64,000 bases of DNA from Geosiphon pyriformis. Taxonomy: Eukaryota > Glomeromycota > Glomeromycetes > Archaeosporales > Geosiphonaceae. Under the pieces are notes generated by a model, which ran no database searches, had not been told where the DNA came from, and saw nothing but the letters and a program-made list of their open reading frames with translations. Position 1 is the first letter of the stretch; the number at the start of each line of letters is the position of its first letter. The stretch spans positions 137,440 through 201,439 of the forward strand of contig JAAOMT010000708.1 in assembly GCA_016748015.1 (NCBI GenBank), given 5' to 3'. The translations under genes were made by a program, and so were the position numbers. Shown piece after piece: positions 46,441 through 58,802 of this stretch.

Positions 46441-48480
46441 GAAATTCACAAAAGTGGCAACTATTGAAACAGTAGAAAAGAACCACTCCCCATATAGAAG
46501 AACATTATTTCAATACTTTTGACAAAACTTAGAAATACCAATAAAAACCACTTATACAGAAAGTGATTTTTGTAACTATATTAACACAAAAATTGACTGC
46601 TTATTAGGCCACACAACCAACATAGAAAAACTGGAAGAACAAATCCATCAAAGCTTATTAGGGTACTTAACAGCCATAACTATTTGAGCAATTGCTGAAA
46701 CTCTGCACATAATTGATACAAACATTAAATATTATGTGACAAAACAATTTTCTTAAGTACAACAACCAGTGGAATCTGACCCTAAGAAATATAAAGACAA
46801 ATTCAACAACCACACAATTGTTCAAACCAAGTCTACAGTCAACAAAAAACCAAAGTTCTTCTCTCCAACAACTCTATTATACTATTAGACACTCCAAAGT
46901 AGAATTGTATTCAATTCACTTCCAAAAAACCAGTTAGAAACATCACAAACTCCTGGAAATCCACACCTTTGGATCAACACAGTTGAACTAAATCACTAGA
47001 AGAATACAGATTACTGTTTAAAAATCTTATCCTAACAGCCAGTCAAACAGAAGAAAACACATTAACCTAAGAAGAACCACCAGCACAAATCTCAACAGAA
47101 TTAGCATTTCCCCTGATGAAAAGAACAGCTATCTTGTAACCTATTGATTCAAGTAACAAAAAGAAACAACCAGCACTAACACCTGAAGAATACTTAAACA
47201 CATAGACACTAATACTTTCAACATCAAACAGTAATACCCCACCTATTAACTAGATCATGGCTTATTGAAATATCACCAAACTAGAAAAATTCTCTAGTGA
47301 AGAAAACAACACATATACATGGATTGTAGAAGCCAAAAAAGCCATTACCACCAACAATTGAGATAATAATAAGATCATTTAAGCATTGTTATTTTTTCTA
47401 ACCAGAACTACAGACTCATAGTATCAAAATCTTACAGAGAAACCAACCAACTTTGCCACCTTTAAACTGGCCTTTTTGTAATATTTTTGTAACTCCAATA
47501 CTTTCATTAGATTACAAAATCAGTTCAGTATCATAAAACAAAAAAATCATAAAGCTGTGACCACTTATCTTAGACAATTCAATCAAATCCTTCATCAAAT
47601 CCAGGCCATTGAAAGGAACTACTACATTGTGGCATAAATCCTTAATCAATTTATCAAAGAATTAAAGAGCAGTCTCCTCCAATTCATAAAATCTTACCAA
47701 CCAACAAACTTACAAGAGGCAGTTACTCTTGCTCATAACTTTGAGTCAGCAAAACAAAAAGCTAATTATATTCAAACTGTTAACCTGGCTATTAATGAAA
47801 CATCTAATATTGACACAAAAATAACTCAATTAAGTAAGAAATTAACTCAGAAAATTGAAAGATTTTTAGCCAGTACCATAAGACTCTATCAGCCACCACA
47901 ATAAAGGGATAGTAATAACAACAGATACCAACAATAAAAGAATTGTTAGCAACAACAACAACCTTGGAGATCCAATCCTTACAATTGTTAATATTGCCAA
48001 AAACCTGAATATATTGCCTGAAACTATTATAAAAAAGTAATGAACCAAAATCAAGAAAATCAATATTAGCAACCAAAATACTCTCAAAACATGGTATTCC
48101 AATATCCTGAATCTCAATATTAACTGCCTCAATACTCACAACAAATTCAGTATACCCAGCAACCACCTTAGAACTACTACCAATTATCGCAACCAATAAT
48201 TCAAACAGCACCTCAGTACTAAAATCCTGTTTATAACCAATCTAGACATCATGTAATTGATTACAACCAAAGATAAAGGAATTCTAACAACAATCAGATG
48301 CCAACTAACAGTGTACTATTACAATCCTTAAATCATAGTAATGTCTTATTTTGACCAGCACCAACCAGATACCTGAATCAAGTCTTATATTTTAGTTTTA
48401 CTAAAAACCAGGATTTTTTTAGTTCTATATCTTTAGAAGGGAAGGATGTAGAAGAAATGCCCAACCCTTTGAGTCAAAAT
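46441..48480 (+). pseudogene. Element B' gag
   Basis: N-terminal domain (46450-46740), capsid region (ITKLEKFSSEENNTYTWIVEAKKAI from 47270; FNQILHQIQAIERNYY; LINQFIKELKSSLLQ-like), a decayed CCHC (YCQKPEYIA) near 47985, and a Gln/Tyr/Pro-rich linker (48050-48240). The capsid and knuckle correspond to what is deleted in B. Starts with GTG; no ATG. Confidence 0.75.
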
Positions 48481-48499
48481 TAAATCAACAATATCATTC

Positions 48500-49860
48500 T
48501 ACTTGTTACTATCACTGAAGACACCATCCTTGCCACTATCTTCCCTTTCAATATTGACAATCTAAATACCAATAGTCTTTTCAATGGAGTCACCATTAAT
48601 CAGGATAAACCAATAACTGTTCTGTATACTAATGCTAGAGTTGGAAACATAGACATTTAATTAATCCTCAATAATAGATCAGCAGATAGTATAATTACAA
48701 AGCAATTTATGAATCAACTAGGTTACCAAGTAGACTATGCAGCTACTGTCCAAATCATAACCACAAATGGAAATACTAAAATTCCAATAAAAAAAATTAA
48801 CAACTTTTCCTTCAAAATTAACAGAATTCAAATCTCTACTAAAGTGCTTATTATGGAAGCCACCCAATATCAAGCCCTTATAAGAAATAATTGGTTAGTC
48901 AAAGTTAATACCACTCTCAACTGGAATATGTAGGAACTACAGATCACTTTTAACAGACAGTATGCATGAGTTCTAGCTATATGTGGACATTTCAAAGCTT
49001 AAAGCCCAGAAAAACTGCTGCTTAAATTTAAAAACTCAATACCATCATCAACAATAGAAGCCTATTAAGTTTTTTGGGCTGATAATTACTAAGCAAAGTT
49101 ATCTTTACCACCAACTTGAGAAGAAAAAAGCAAAAGAAAAACTACAATTAGCACTTGCAGGCTATCCTATTCCAAGTCAAGAAAGTTAATAGTATCAAAT
49201 CCTGAAATTAATTTGTATTGACTGTGAGAAAAAGTTATCTTCTATGGGTGTATGTATCAGAGATGACAAGGAATGGCCAATTACCACCAAATATTACTGC
49301 AAATCTTGTGTGTTGAAAAGATTTGGCAGGCCAAAATAACAAGGCAAATAAGACAATACATTATGCCTTGTCTGTGGCAAGATTCTGTCAGATAAAAAAC
49401 TATGAAACAATGTTTTTGGCAAAGGAAAAACATGTGATAAAGCATGTCAATACATCATCTTGATCAATAATTGAGTATAAAAAAGAATATCAATCAAGAA
49501 TGCTTAAAGATGAGCACTTAGTAGATTGGATGATTACTTGCATAATAAACATGAAATATGGAGAATAATAAGTGCCAAAGCTAAAAGTGCCATATTTAGT
49601 GAAATACAAAAAATCAAAGAAAATTTATTTACACCAGAATATAATAGACCTGACTACATTACAGAAGATTTCTTCATGGATGACCTGGACACATTTTAAA
49701 ATTAATACCAGGAATTGGTCTTGACCCAAAAAGAACAAAAACAGTGGTTAGCTGATCTAAACACAAAACTATGTGATCATTGTTTAATCTCTTGTTATTT
49801 TTAATATTGTGACAAATGTAATCTCATGTTCAATCTGTTTCCAAGAAAACTATATTCAAT
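48500..49860 (+). pseudogene. Element B' protease and Cys-rich accessory region
   Basis: Protease active site reads LILNNRSADSIIT (Asp and Gly both changed), followed by an open stretch 48709-48933 (AATVQIITTNGNTKIPI). Then CIDCEKKLSSMGVC, YYCKSCVLKRFG, CLVCGKIL and LCDHCLISC motifs in the usual order. Confidence 0.75.
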
Positions 49861-49899
49861 CACTGAACTACTTGAGTCTGAGGTAGAAAAAAAATTAAT

Positions 49900-50800
49900 T
49901 ACCAAGAACATGTTGTTTTAAAATTCAACTAAGGATATTAAAACAAAACAGTATTTCACTTATCCAGATCTCTCCAAAAAATTAGAATTAAAATGGTATA
50001 GTAACAATGAAAAAAAAATTTGCCCCAAAAGAGTACATGACACCAATGCTAATTTCAACCTACAATACTTTAGACAATTATCTATAGTTATAGTCCCACA
50101 TTCTCTTGTAACAATAGATCTTAAGATAGTATTAGAAATTTCTGTTAGTACAATGGTACAAGTTGCCTCTCAATTTAGTCTAGCCAAGAAAAAAATCAAT
50201 GTAAAAGGAGGAATTATTAGTTATACAAAAAACATCATTATAATGCTACAGAACAATTTGAGCAAACTCTACAAAATAGAATTACAAGAAAAAATTGCTC
50301 AAGCTATCTTCTTATCCCTAGTCAAAATACTCCAATTAACCCCAGTAACAACCTGAGAAGAATTAGGTTTTACTGCCCAAGGAATCAATGGGTTTGGATC
50401 AAATGGAAGAGGAAACATATCAGTCAACTTTACAGAAGAAGACAGTAATCAGGTAGAATTTATTTACATCAATACAGTCATCTCTATTCCCTTATACTGA
50501 CAATACATTCTTAAAATGAATCAAAAGATCCAAGATCAAGCTCTGTTATTTAAAGCCAGTTCTGAAATCTGTTCCCTAGCTGATGTTGCTAACATATATC
50601 TACTGACCAAAGTCCATAAACACTTCAAAATCCCCATCTACAACTCTACAGAAGATGTCATTAAAATCTCCAAAGAGATTTTTGTTGGTTCTATCTTACT
50701 AGACATTCAACATCTCAAAAAACTCCAGCCTATTCCAAATTTCACACAGCTATTTTTATTTTGTGATATTACCTCACAAGGATGGAATTTGTCAAAAAAA
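49900..50800 (+). pseudogene. Element B' dUTPase (decayed)
   Basis: DTNANFNLQYF (motif 1), SQFSLAKKKINVKGGIIS with motif 3 shortened (YTKNIIIMLQNN), EKIAQAIFLSLVK (motif 4) and GINGFGSNGRG (motif 5). The missing residues in motif 3 and several stops make it inactive. Its presence proves that the element B gap at 12384 is a deletion. Confidence 0.82.
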
Positions 50801-50809
50801 AGTTACTTG

Positions 50810-51720
50810 TTCATGCCAGAAAAAATTGATAAATTACACTTGGAAAACCTGAGTACTTTTCAGCAAATGCAACTTAAGATTTTCTTGAATCAATACACCA
50901 ATGTTTTTGCCAGTGAAAATGAGTTTAGACACACTAACATTGTGAAGCATCAAATTAATACAGGAAATGTACAACCTATTAAATAGTAGGCTTACTAAGT
51001 GCTCCTATCTGGTAATAATCTAATTAAGCAAGAAGTACAATAAATGCTTAATAATGGCTTAATTAAAGAATTGTTAAGTTTTTGGTCCTCTTTAGTAGTC
51101 TTGGTCACCAAGAAAAACAAGAAAATAAGATTTTGTGTAGACTACTAAAAGCTAAACAGTATTACCTAAGGAAATAGTTACCCCACACCTCTTATTCAAA
51201 AAATTTTGGACAATTTAGGAAACAAAAAATGGTTCTCGTCATTAGATCTAGCCAGTAGATATTGGCAGATTGAAATGAACTCCAAAAACAAAAAAAAAAC
51301 AGCATTTACCACTCAAGACAGAAACTTCAAGTTCAACATGATGCCCTTTGGACTTTGCAATATTTCCACTACTTTTCAGCATTTTATAGATGTTGTATAC
51401 AAAAGAATTTTGTGGAAATCAGTTATAGTATACTTAGACAACACTAATGTCTTTTCAGAAACATTTAATGATCACTTGCTCTATCTTTAGCAAGTCTTCA
51501 AATGCCTTTGTAGTGCCAGATTGAAACTCAATTCTGATAAATGCTTCTTTAGAAAGACCAAGTTGAAATTTCTAGAACATATAATCAGAAAAAATGGAGT
51601 TAAACCTGACCCAAATAAGGTTCAAAAAGTCAAAGATTTTCCAGCTCCAATCAACCTTAGAGAATTACAAGAATTTTTAGGATTAACAAGATACTATTAA
51701 TGATTCATCAAAAAATTCTT
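50810..51720 (+). pseudogene. Element B' reverse transcriptase
   Basis: Motif A FSSLDLASRYWQIEMN (51235-51280), MMPFGLCNISTTFQ, motif C YLDNTNVFSETF (second Asp is Asn), KTKLKFLEHIIRKNGVKPDP-like connection. Stops at 50985, 51150, 51488 and others. Confidence 0.88.
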
Positions 51721-53615
51721 GACTATTACAAAACCATTTCACCAGTTGTTGTCTAAACATGTACAGTACTTATGAAAAAAATACCAACAGAAAGCATTTG
51801 ATTATCTAAAGCAGCAATTAATTACATCTCCAATCCTGATTTACTCAGATTTCACTAAACAGTTCATTGTTACTACAGACATCTCAAAAAATGCTTTAGG
51901 AGCAGTTTTATTACAAATAAAACCAAACAATAGAGAACATTCAATTGTCTATGTCAGTTGTAACACTAGCCCAGCAGAAAAAAATTACAGCACAACAGAT
52001 TTGAAATGTCTTGCCATTTATTAGGCCATACAGATATGGAAACATTACCTCAATCTGCCCTTTGACTTATATATTGATTATAAAAAACTTGTTTGGTTAC
52101 TCAACAATCCACAACTAGAGAGAAAATATGCAAGATAGAGTACTTATCTGCAACAATTCTTACTTAAAGTTTATTACAAAAAAGAATCCAAAAACACCAA
52201 TGTCAACAGTTTGTCGAGGATGTCACAAACCTAATTCTAGATTCATGGACACAACCAATTACTACTGACTACATTAATACTTATCAACACTATGTTTTAA
52301 AGAGATATTATCTTAACAGGAACAGAGTATCATATGAAAACAAGCCTGAAATTATTTTATTTAAGACAACCAATTATATCAATGAGAATGCCAAAACTGC
52401 CCCACCTCATAATAAGTTATCAAAAACAATAAAAAGGAAACTATATTACATAATATGCATTCTGATCCAACTGTAAGACACTTTAACAAAAATGCTATCC
52501 TCAAAAAAATCCTAAATTTATACTATTGGCCAACAATATACAAAGACATTTTCAAATACATGCTCAATTGTAATTCATGCCAGTGAAAAGAAAGAGCCAG
52601 AACAATGGAACCACTTTGATTTATTCCAGTTGGAAATCTATTTGATAGAATTAGAATTGATTTGGTTGGTCCTTTCTTCATAATATCCAAATAAAATTAT
52701 TATATTGCTGTAATCATAGATTATTTGACAAAATGGCCAGAAGCCAGAGCCATTCAAGTAGCAGATGCTAAAACAGTAGTTGAGTTCATACACCAAGATT
52801 TGATTTGCAGACATGGATGCCTGAAAGAACTGCTATCTGATCAAGGAATGCATTTTGTTAATAATATGTTAACTGGATTAAGTTAACTGTTTAGAATAAA
52901 ATGTCTTTTATTGTTACTATCTTACTCACAAACAAACAGATTAGTAGAATGATTTAACCAAACATTGTGTAAAGCACTAGCAAAAATAAGTCATAAAAAC
53001 AAATAAAAATGAGACTTATTTATACCTTCTGTACTTTTTACATACCAAACACTGAAACAAGATACAACTCAGTTCACACCATTCGAATTAGTCTATGGAA
53101 AAAAAGCCACTCTACTTATTAAAAGAGAAATACAGTTGTACTTAACAGAAGCTATCACTAAAGAAAATTTCAAAGTAACCTTATACTATAGGACATACTA
53201 GCTTATAAAAATATTAGAAAATAATCATAAAACAGCAGCTGACAACATTAATAATACTCAAGAACAACAAAAAAAAAGACATGATAAATGCCTATCTAAA
53301 CAACCAATGGAATTCAAGATTGGAGACCAAGTACTATTACATCATACAAAAGCTGAAAAACAATAGAGTGGAAAGTTTGACCCAAAGTGAAATGGTTTTT
53401 TTCATATACACAAAGTTTTAGGCAATGGAACTTACAAATTATAATTGGAAGAAAGAATTCTAAAGAAAGTAGCACATGAAAATTGGTTAAAAATTTATTA
53501 TGTAAAACAAAAATCATCATCATCAGTATCTTAACTAGGAACACAAATTTCATTAATCAAACCAGAAGATATACCATGAGATCTAGAACCAATTATTGTC
53601 ATCATATTGTAGACA
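51721..53615 (+). pseudogene. Element B' RNase H and integrase
   Basis: RNase H: FIVTTDISKNALGAVLLQ and NYSTTDLKCLAIY (51860-52020). Integrase: CNSCQ-type zinc region near 52572, IGNLFDRIRIDLVGPF, LLSDQGMHFVNNM, TNRLVE*FNQTL (the Glu is kept, followed by a stop), and the C-terminal FKIGDQVLLHHTKAEKQ. Colinear with B; frequent stops. Confidence 0.82.
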
Positions 53616-53619
53616 ATAT

Positions 53620-54405
53620 ACAACAAATTAAATTAGGGAATTTAAATATATATAGTATTCAAAAAGCAGTAAGAAACAATAAAACTTTTAACATAGACCT
53701 GTCAGATTAAATTCTACAATTCTTGAAACAACTATTTGATGCAATTCAACAATTTTCTGCTCAAATAAAAGTGATAATTGATAGAAAAAAGATATAATAT
53801 AAAGATAGAAGCAGGAAAAAAGAGGGTAAGAGTTTAACTAGAACTAACTATTCTTATTCCTATTCAATATCTGAGAGGAGAAATTGGTGAAAAGCTTTCT
53901 CTTAAGTGAGACTGAGAATAAAAAAAGTTTATAAAAGATACCTGGTCCTTGAACTTAAAGAAATTAAAAAAGCTTTAGCTTAAGAGACCAAACTCCTTGA
54001 AACAGGAGAATAGACATTTGACAATATTTAGGAATAGAAAAAAAGACTTCCTTCAGCATATTGGTTCTACAAGATTGGTGAACAACTAGATTTGAAGACA
54101 TTATATAGAGACTTCAGCCAAAAAACTTTTAACAAAAAAGCAATACAACAAGTAAAAAAATTCATAGGAAAAAGCAATCTGATCTTATATTACAAAGCAG
54201 CATACTGACTATATGCCACTTTTTAATATTGTCCAAACATACTGTTGTATGGATCTATAAAGACTATAACAGTTAACAACATAGGATGAATAACCAATCA
54301 ACAGTTCAAAGACCTATGAAGAACAATATTCAATATGACTATCAAACACTACATGAACAAAGCCAGAATAACAAATACATACAATTTTGCAGGAGCTTAA
54401 TTCTA
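53620..54405 (+). pseudogene. Element B' ORF3 remnant
   Basis: IYSIQKAVRNNKTFNIDLSD and QILQFLKQLFDAIQQFSAQIKVIID align with ORF3 of element B; the later acidic and C-terminal parts (KIGEQLDLKTLYRDFSQKTFNKKAIQQV) are also colinear. Several stops. Confidence 0.6.
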
Positions 54406-54420
54406 AAAAGAGAGAGATAA

Positions 54421-55454
54421 TATTACTCGAGTAAAAAAACTGATCCAAAGTTATAAAGAAACATGACCAAAACATAACATAATACAGAATAGTGCACAAT
54501 AATGTTGGATAACACATTATAACTTAGAATAATACAGAATAACGCATTATAATGTAGGATAATACAGAATAACATGTAATAACACCAGATAATATGTTAT
54601 AACAGAGAATAACTAGAAATAACGTAAAAGAACAAAGCAATAACAAAAATAGTAAAGCAATAGTTAGCAATAATGAAACAATCAAAAGCAATCTTGTAAA
54701 ACCAAAAGAATATATAAAAGTGAATAGTTGCAGAAATTAGAAAGGAACATCTAGATATGAATTACTAGACAAGAATCAAATATTTTTACTCCTTCCATCA
54801 TTTATTCTATTCCATTTTTATCTTTTGAAATAAATTGATTATTAAGAAATTAGAATCACGAATTTATGTTTTCAAATTTTGTGAACTTTATGTAAATTAA
54901 CCATTGTTTTGTATCTTCATTCCAGAACAAATGCTCTTAGCATAATTGCCTTAAACTATTAACAATTTGGACCAATTGCTCTTGATTATGATAATTAATG
55001 ATACTAATTCTTTTCTTTCTTTCTTTCTTTTATTTCTTTTCTTTTTATTTTTATTTTTATTTTTTTGTGAAATGGCAACATAATAAAATTGACTGTCTGG
55101 GAATAGATTTTGTGATAGCCTGGTAAAAGAGGGAGGCTTTTCCTAAGTTTTGGATATTAACATTATTTTGTTAGCTTACCAGAAGGGCAAAAAGACAATG
55201 TCAGACTTTAATAACTGTGCTTGTTAGCTCAGAAAAGAAAGCTTATCTTTATAAAAAGTTACAATCAGTGAAAACCAAAACTCTATGTCTTATAACCAAA
55301 GAACTCAATAAGTAAATTCACAACCAGTAAAATAAAACCTTCAGAAACTAATAATTAAAAATTAAGCCACCAGAATTACATGAAACACAAATTACCAATA
55401 ATTAAGAGCACCAAATGTTACTATTTCCCTACTCTACCAAGTTTATTCATAACA
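54421..55454 (+). repeat. 3' LTR of element B' (LTR family 2)
   Basis: 1034 bp, TATTACTCGAG...TATTCATAACA, preceded by a polypurine tract AAAAAGAGAGAGA. Array at 54475-54620 and TATA box at 54713-54720. Confidence 0.9.
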
Positions 55455-55458
55455 ATGT

Positions 55459-55692
55459 GTATTTTGGTTTGTATTTTTTTTTGATTAGTTTGCATTTTGG
55501 TTTTATGTAAAATTTCTTTGTTGTGTATAATGTAGATATATAGTATTGTCTTGACTAGTACAAGTTGTTGATTACATATAAAAAAGATATGAATTATACT
55601 TAATTTAAAATTTTTCTTAATTGTATTTTCTTAAGTAGTGATTGGACTGTATTTGTAAAACTTAATAAAAAAAAATAAAAAATAATAGTATT
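55459..55692 (+). mobile_element. LINE 3' end, after element B'
   Basis: Resumes the LINE with FGLYFFLISLHFGFM-like C-terminal sequence and a 3' UTR, ending in an A-rich tail (AATAAAAAAAAATAAAAAATAATA, 55660-55690). Together with 42390-45355 it forms one element. Confidence 0.65.
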
Positions 55693-57527
55693 TAATAATA
55701 TAAGTAAATAATAAGTAATAATTAAAATAATAATAATAATAATATATATTAATTAATAATAAAAATTATAAGAGTAATTTTATGTTAATTATTGACTAAA
55801 ATTTTACTGATAATATAATCTTTTCTTTAAGATTAAGCTTTATTAAAGTTCAAATATTATTTATAATACTTAAATAGTAATTCAATATTATTAAAGTAAT
55901 TTGGTTTAAAAATTGTTAAAATTTTGGTTCTGTAAACTTATTAATATATTATATTTTTATTGGTTAAAGTATTAGATTTTGTAAAATATTTTCACAAGTA
56001 TTGAATAAATTATGAAGTTTAAAAGCTGTTTTAAATTTATAGCACATATTTGTTAATCTAACTATTGTTTTAAATTTGTTGTGTATTTGTTTTTGTATGG
56101 CTTTAAGAGTGAGATTAATTGTTTTAAATTCTAATTTTTATTGATAAAATGTTTTTTTAATTCAAAAATATTAATATATAAAAATATATTTACTGCTTTT
56201 GTCAAAATATAGTTGAAGTTTTTGTTGTATTATAATATTTAGAGAAATGTTAAAAGAAATAAACAATAGTTTTCTTCTAAGACTTGCTTCAAAAGTTTTG
56301 GTAAATAAATTCCAGAATAACTTTTCATATTTTTTCTATATTAATAATAATTATGAAAATTATTTACTATTGAGATTGTAGTTTCTTTCTGAATATAATT
56401 TATTTGACTTTTATTGATTTTTATAGATATGTTAAAAAGTATTTTTAAAGCTAACATTAATTTTTGGAATATTTGTTAAATATTTAAAGAATAATTATTA
56501 TAAATTATAAAAAAAATATTAAATTTGTGAAAAAAAAATAAAATTATTTTTAGTATAAAAGTTTTATATATTTTTGGTTTGAATATTTTCTGGCAATTAT
56601 TTTTTTATTTTTGTTTAATGTTTTTGTATTATTTTTAAAATATTAATATAATAAATAATTTAAATATTCAGATTTGATTATTGTTTTATTATAATTATTG
56701 GTTCTAAGTTTTAAAGAATATCTTTAAGATTAATTAAAAAAATATATATACCAATTTGTAAAATTAATAGTTTAGATTTGGTTCTGAAATAATAGTATTT
56801 TAATTAATTTCAATGTGCAACTTTTTTTAAAATTTTGTTATTAAGTTTTAACTTATATAATCTATTATTTAAAACTTTGTAAATATAAAATAGTCTGTTC
56901 TATTTATAATTAAATTTTTTATTCTATTGTTTTTTAGTCTGAGTTTTGTATAAAAAAACTTTATTTTCAATTTTAAATTTATTGATAACAGATAGCAATT
57001 TGTTATTATAATATTTTTTTTTGTTAAACTTAAGAATATTTAATATAAGTAACTATAATTTGTTGTTTTCTTTTTAATATGTTAAAAAAAGTATAGGCTT
57101 TTTATTTAAAAGTTTTTTTTTGTAATTAGTTTTACTGAGTATATTTCTATAATAAAATTAATTAATAATATTGCTGTTTTTTTATAAGTCAAATTAAATA
57201 GTGTGTGTTTTAGAGTATTTTGTTTAAGTGTTTTGTATACTAATAATACTAATAGAATAAAAATATTTTATATCTGCTCAAAATCAATTAAAACTTTGGT
57301 TAATAATTTACATAATATTTGGTTGAATTATTGTACTAATCCATTTGTTTATAAATAATAAAATAATAGAGGTCATTTAATATTAAATTATTCACAAATT
57401 TTTTGTATTAAATTATTTACAAAATGTGTTTTTTGGTTAAATAAAAGTTTAATTGGATATTTGTGTCTACAAATAATGTTTTCATAGATGAAATTTGCTA
57501 TTGATTTTGTATTTGCTTATTAAATAG
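55693..57527 (-). mobile_element. Extremely AT-drifted pol 3' remnant, minus strand
   Basis: From about 56250 to 57525 the sequence follows element D 28165-29430 (ORF3 and integrase C-terminal and core) with heavy C/G to T/A loss; it breaks off inside integrase at 57527 where an LTR begins. 55693-56250 is even more AT-rich, partly resembling family 4 LTR sequence. No open frame. Confidence 0.6.
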
Positions 57528-57729
57528 TATTATAGGTAATTATTTGGAGTGTTAAATCAAATAACAAATTCATAATATAATATTTAATAACTGTTGATAT
57601 TGGTAATTTCTGAAACTTTTAGAGTTTAAAGATTTTGGTTAAGTTTTTTGTATAATAGACAGAGATTTAATTAATGGTTTTTTTCTGTAAATTTTTTTTT
57701 TTAGCATGGTGACTGATTTATTTTGGTAG
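57528..57729 (-). repeat. Truncated LTR (family 3), minus orientation
   Basis: About 200 bp starting TATTATAGGTAATTATTTGG, matching the first ~200 plus-strand bases of 41530-42389. It is cut by the start of element E; the rest may lie beyond the window. Confidence 0.7.
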
Positions 57730-58760
57730 TGTTATTTATAGAAAAATACAAAAAAAGAAAGCTAAAAAAAAATAGATAAGAAAATAGACCAATAGAAGAA
57801 TAATACTTAACATATAAGCACAATATCAAAAAACTATAACACATTGCTCAGCAATATACATATTGCTAGTAAATTATAGCATACTGTTCAGTAATATGAG
57901 CAATATTAATAAATTAGGGCATACTGCTTAACAATATAAGCAATATTAATAAATTAGGGCATACTGCTTAGCAATATGAGTAATATTAGTAAATTAAAAC
58001 ATATTGTACAAGAAAAATATAAGATCTTATAAAACAAGAAATATGTATATATAATAAGAGTGTTAGAAGCAGAAAAAACAGAATTCATATCAGAATTTGG
58101 TTTAGAATCAATACTTACAACCTATTAATTATCTTATACTCTTTCTTTTAAAAAGTAGTTTTTTACAACTTGAAACAGAATCAAATCACATATTAATAAA
58201 ATATCAATTACTATTTGAATTTATGTTATTATCACTTGATTAAAAAAATATCAAACACTTTTACTCTATTAACATAAAGTATTAATAGAATTTAATACTT
58301 AATTATATTGGACCAATAGTTCTTAATTATGACTATTGACAAAATATTAATTTTTTAATTTTTTTTTATCTTCTCTTATTTTTATCTTTTTTATTTTTTT
58401 TGTTTGTTTTGTTGATTTACTAACTGATTAAAAAAATTAAACATTAAGTATTTTAATGTTAAAGATAGTCTGATAAAAGACTTAAAAATAAGAATATAGA
58501 ACTAAAAAATTGAGAATAGCTTACCAGAAAAGCACAACTGCCAGAATAAACCAGCCACTATGCTAAAGAAAAAATTGACAGAATAACTATTCTGGAAAAC
58601 TACTGAAACAACCATTAAATCTCTGTTCATTATACAAAAAACTTTACTTAAAACCTTCAGATTACGAAAACTTTTAAATATTACTAATATTATTTAGCTA
58701 TTAAACACCAAGTTATGAATTTGTTATTTGTATCAACACTCCAGATAATTATCTGTAATA
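57730..58760 (+). repeat. 5' LTR of element E (LTR family 3)
   Basis: 1031 bp, TGTTATTTATAGAAAAATAC...TATCTGTAATA, with an intact TG start. Array of GCATACTGCTTAGCAATATG-type palindromic units at 57840-58015 and TATATATAATA near 58050. Confidence 0.82.
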
Positions 58761-58802
58761 TTTGGTGCTCTCTGTGAAATATAATTTAACAGAGAACCAA
58801 TA

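Larger units (their letters stand above)
45356..55454 (+). mobile_element. Element B': full-length but decayed family 2 element
   Basis: LTRs at 45356-46392 and 54421-55454, with exact ATGT duplication at 45352-45355 and 55455-55458. It keeps the gag capsid and the dUTPase that its sister B lacks, so it shows the ancestral layout of this family: gag, protease, Cys-rich, dUTPase, RT, RNase H, integrase, ORF3. About 10.1 kb. Stops are frequent in every gene. Confidence 0.9.
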
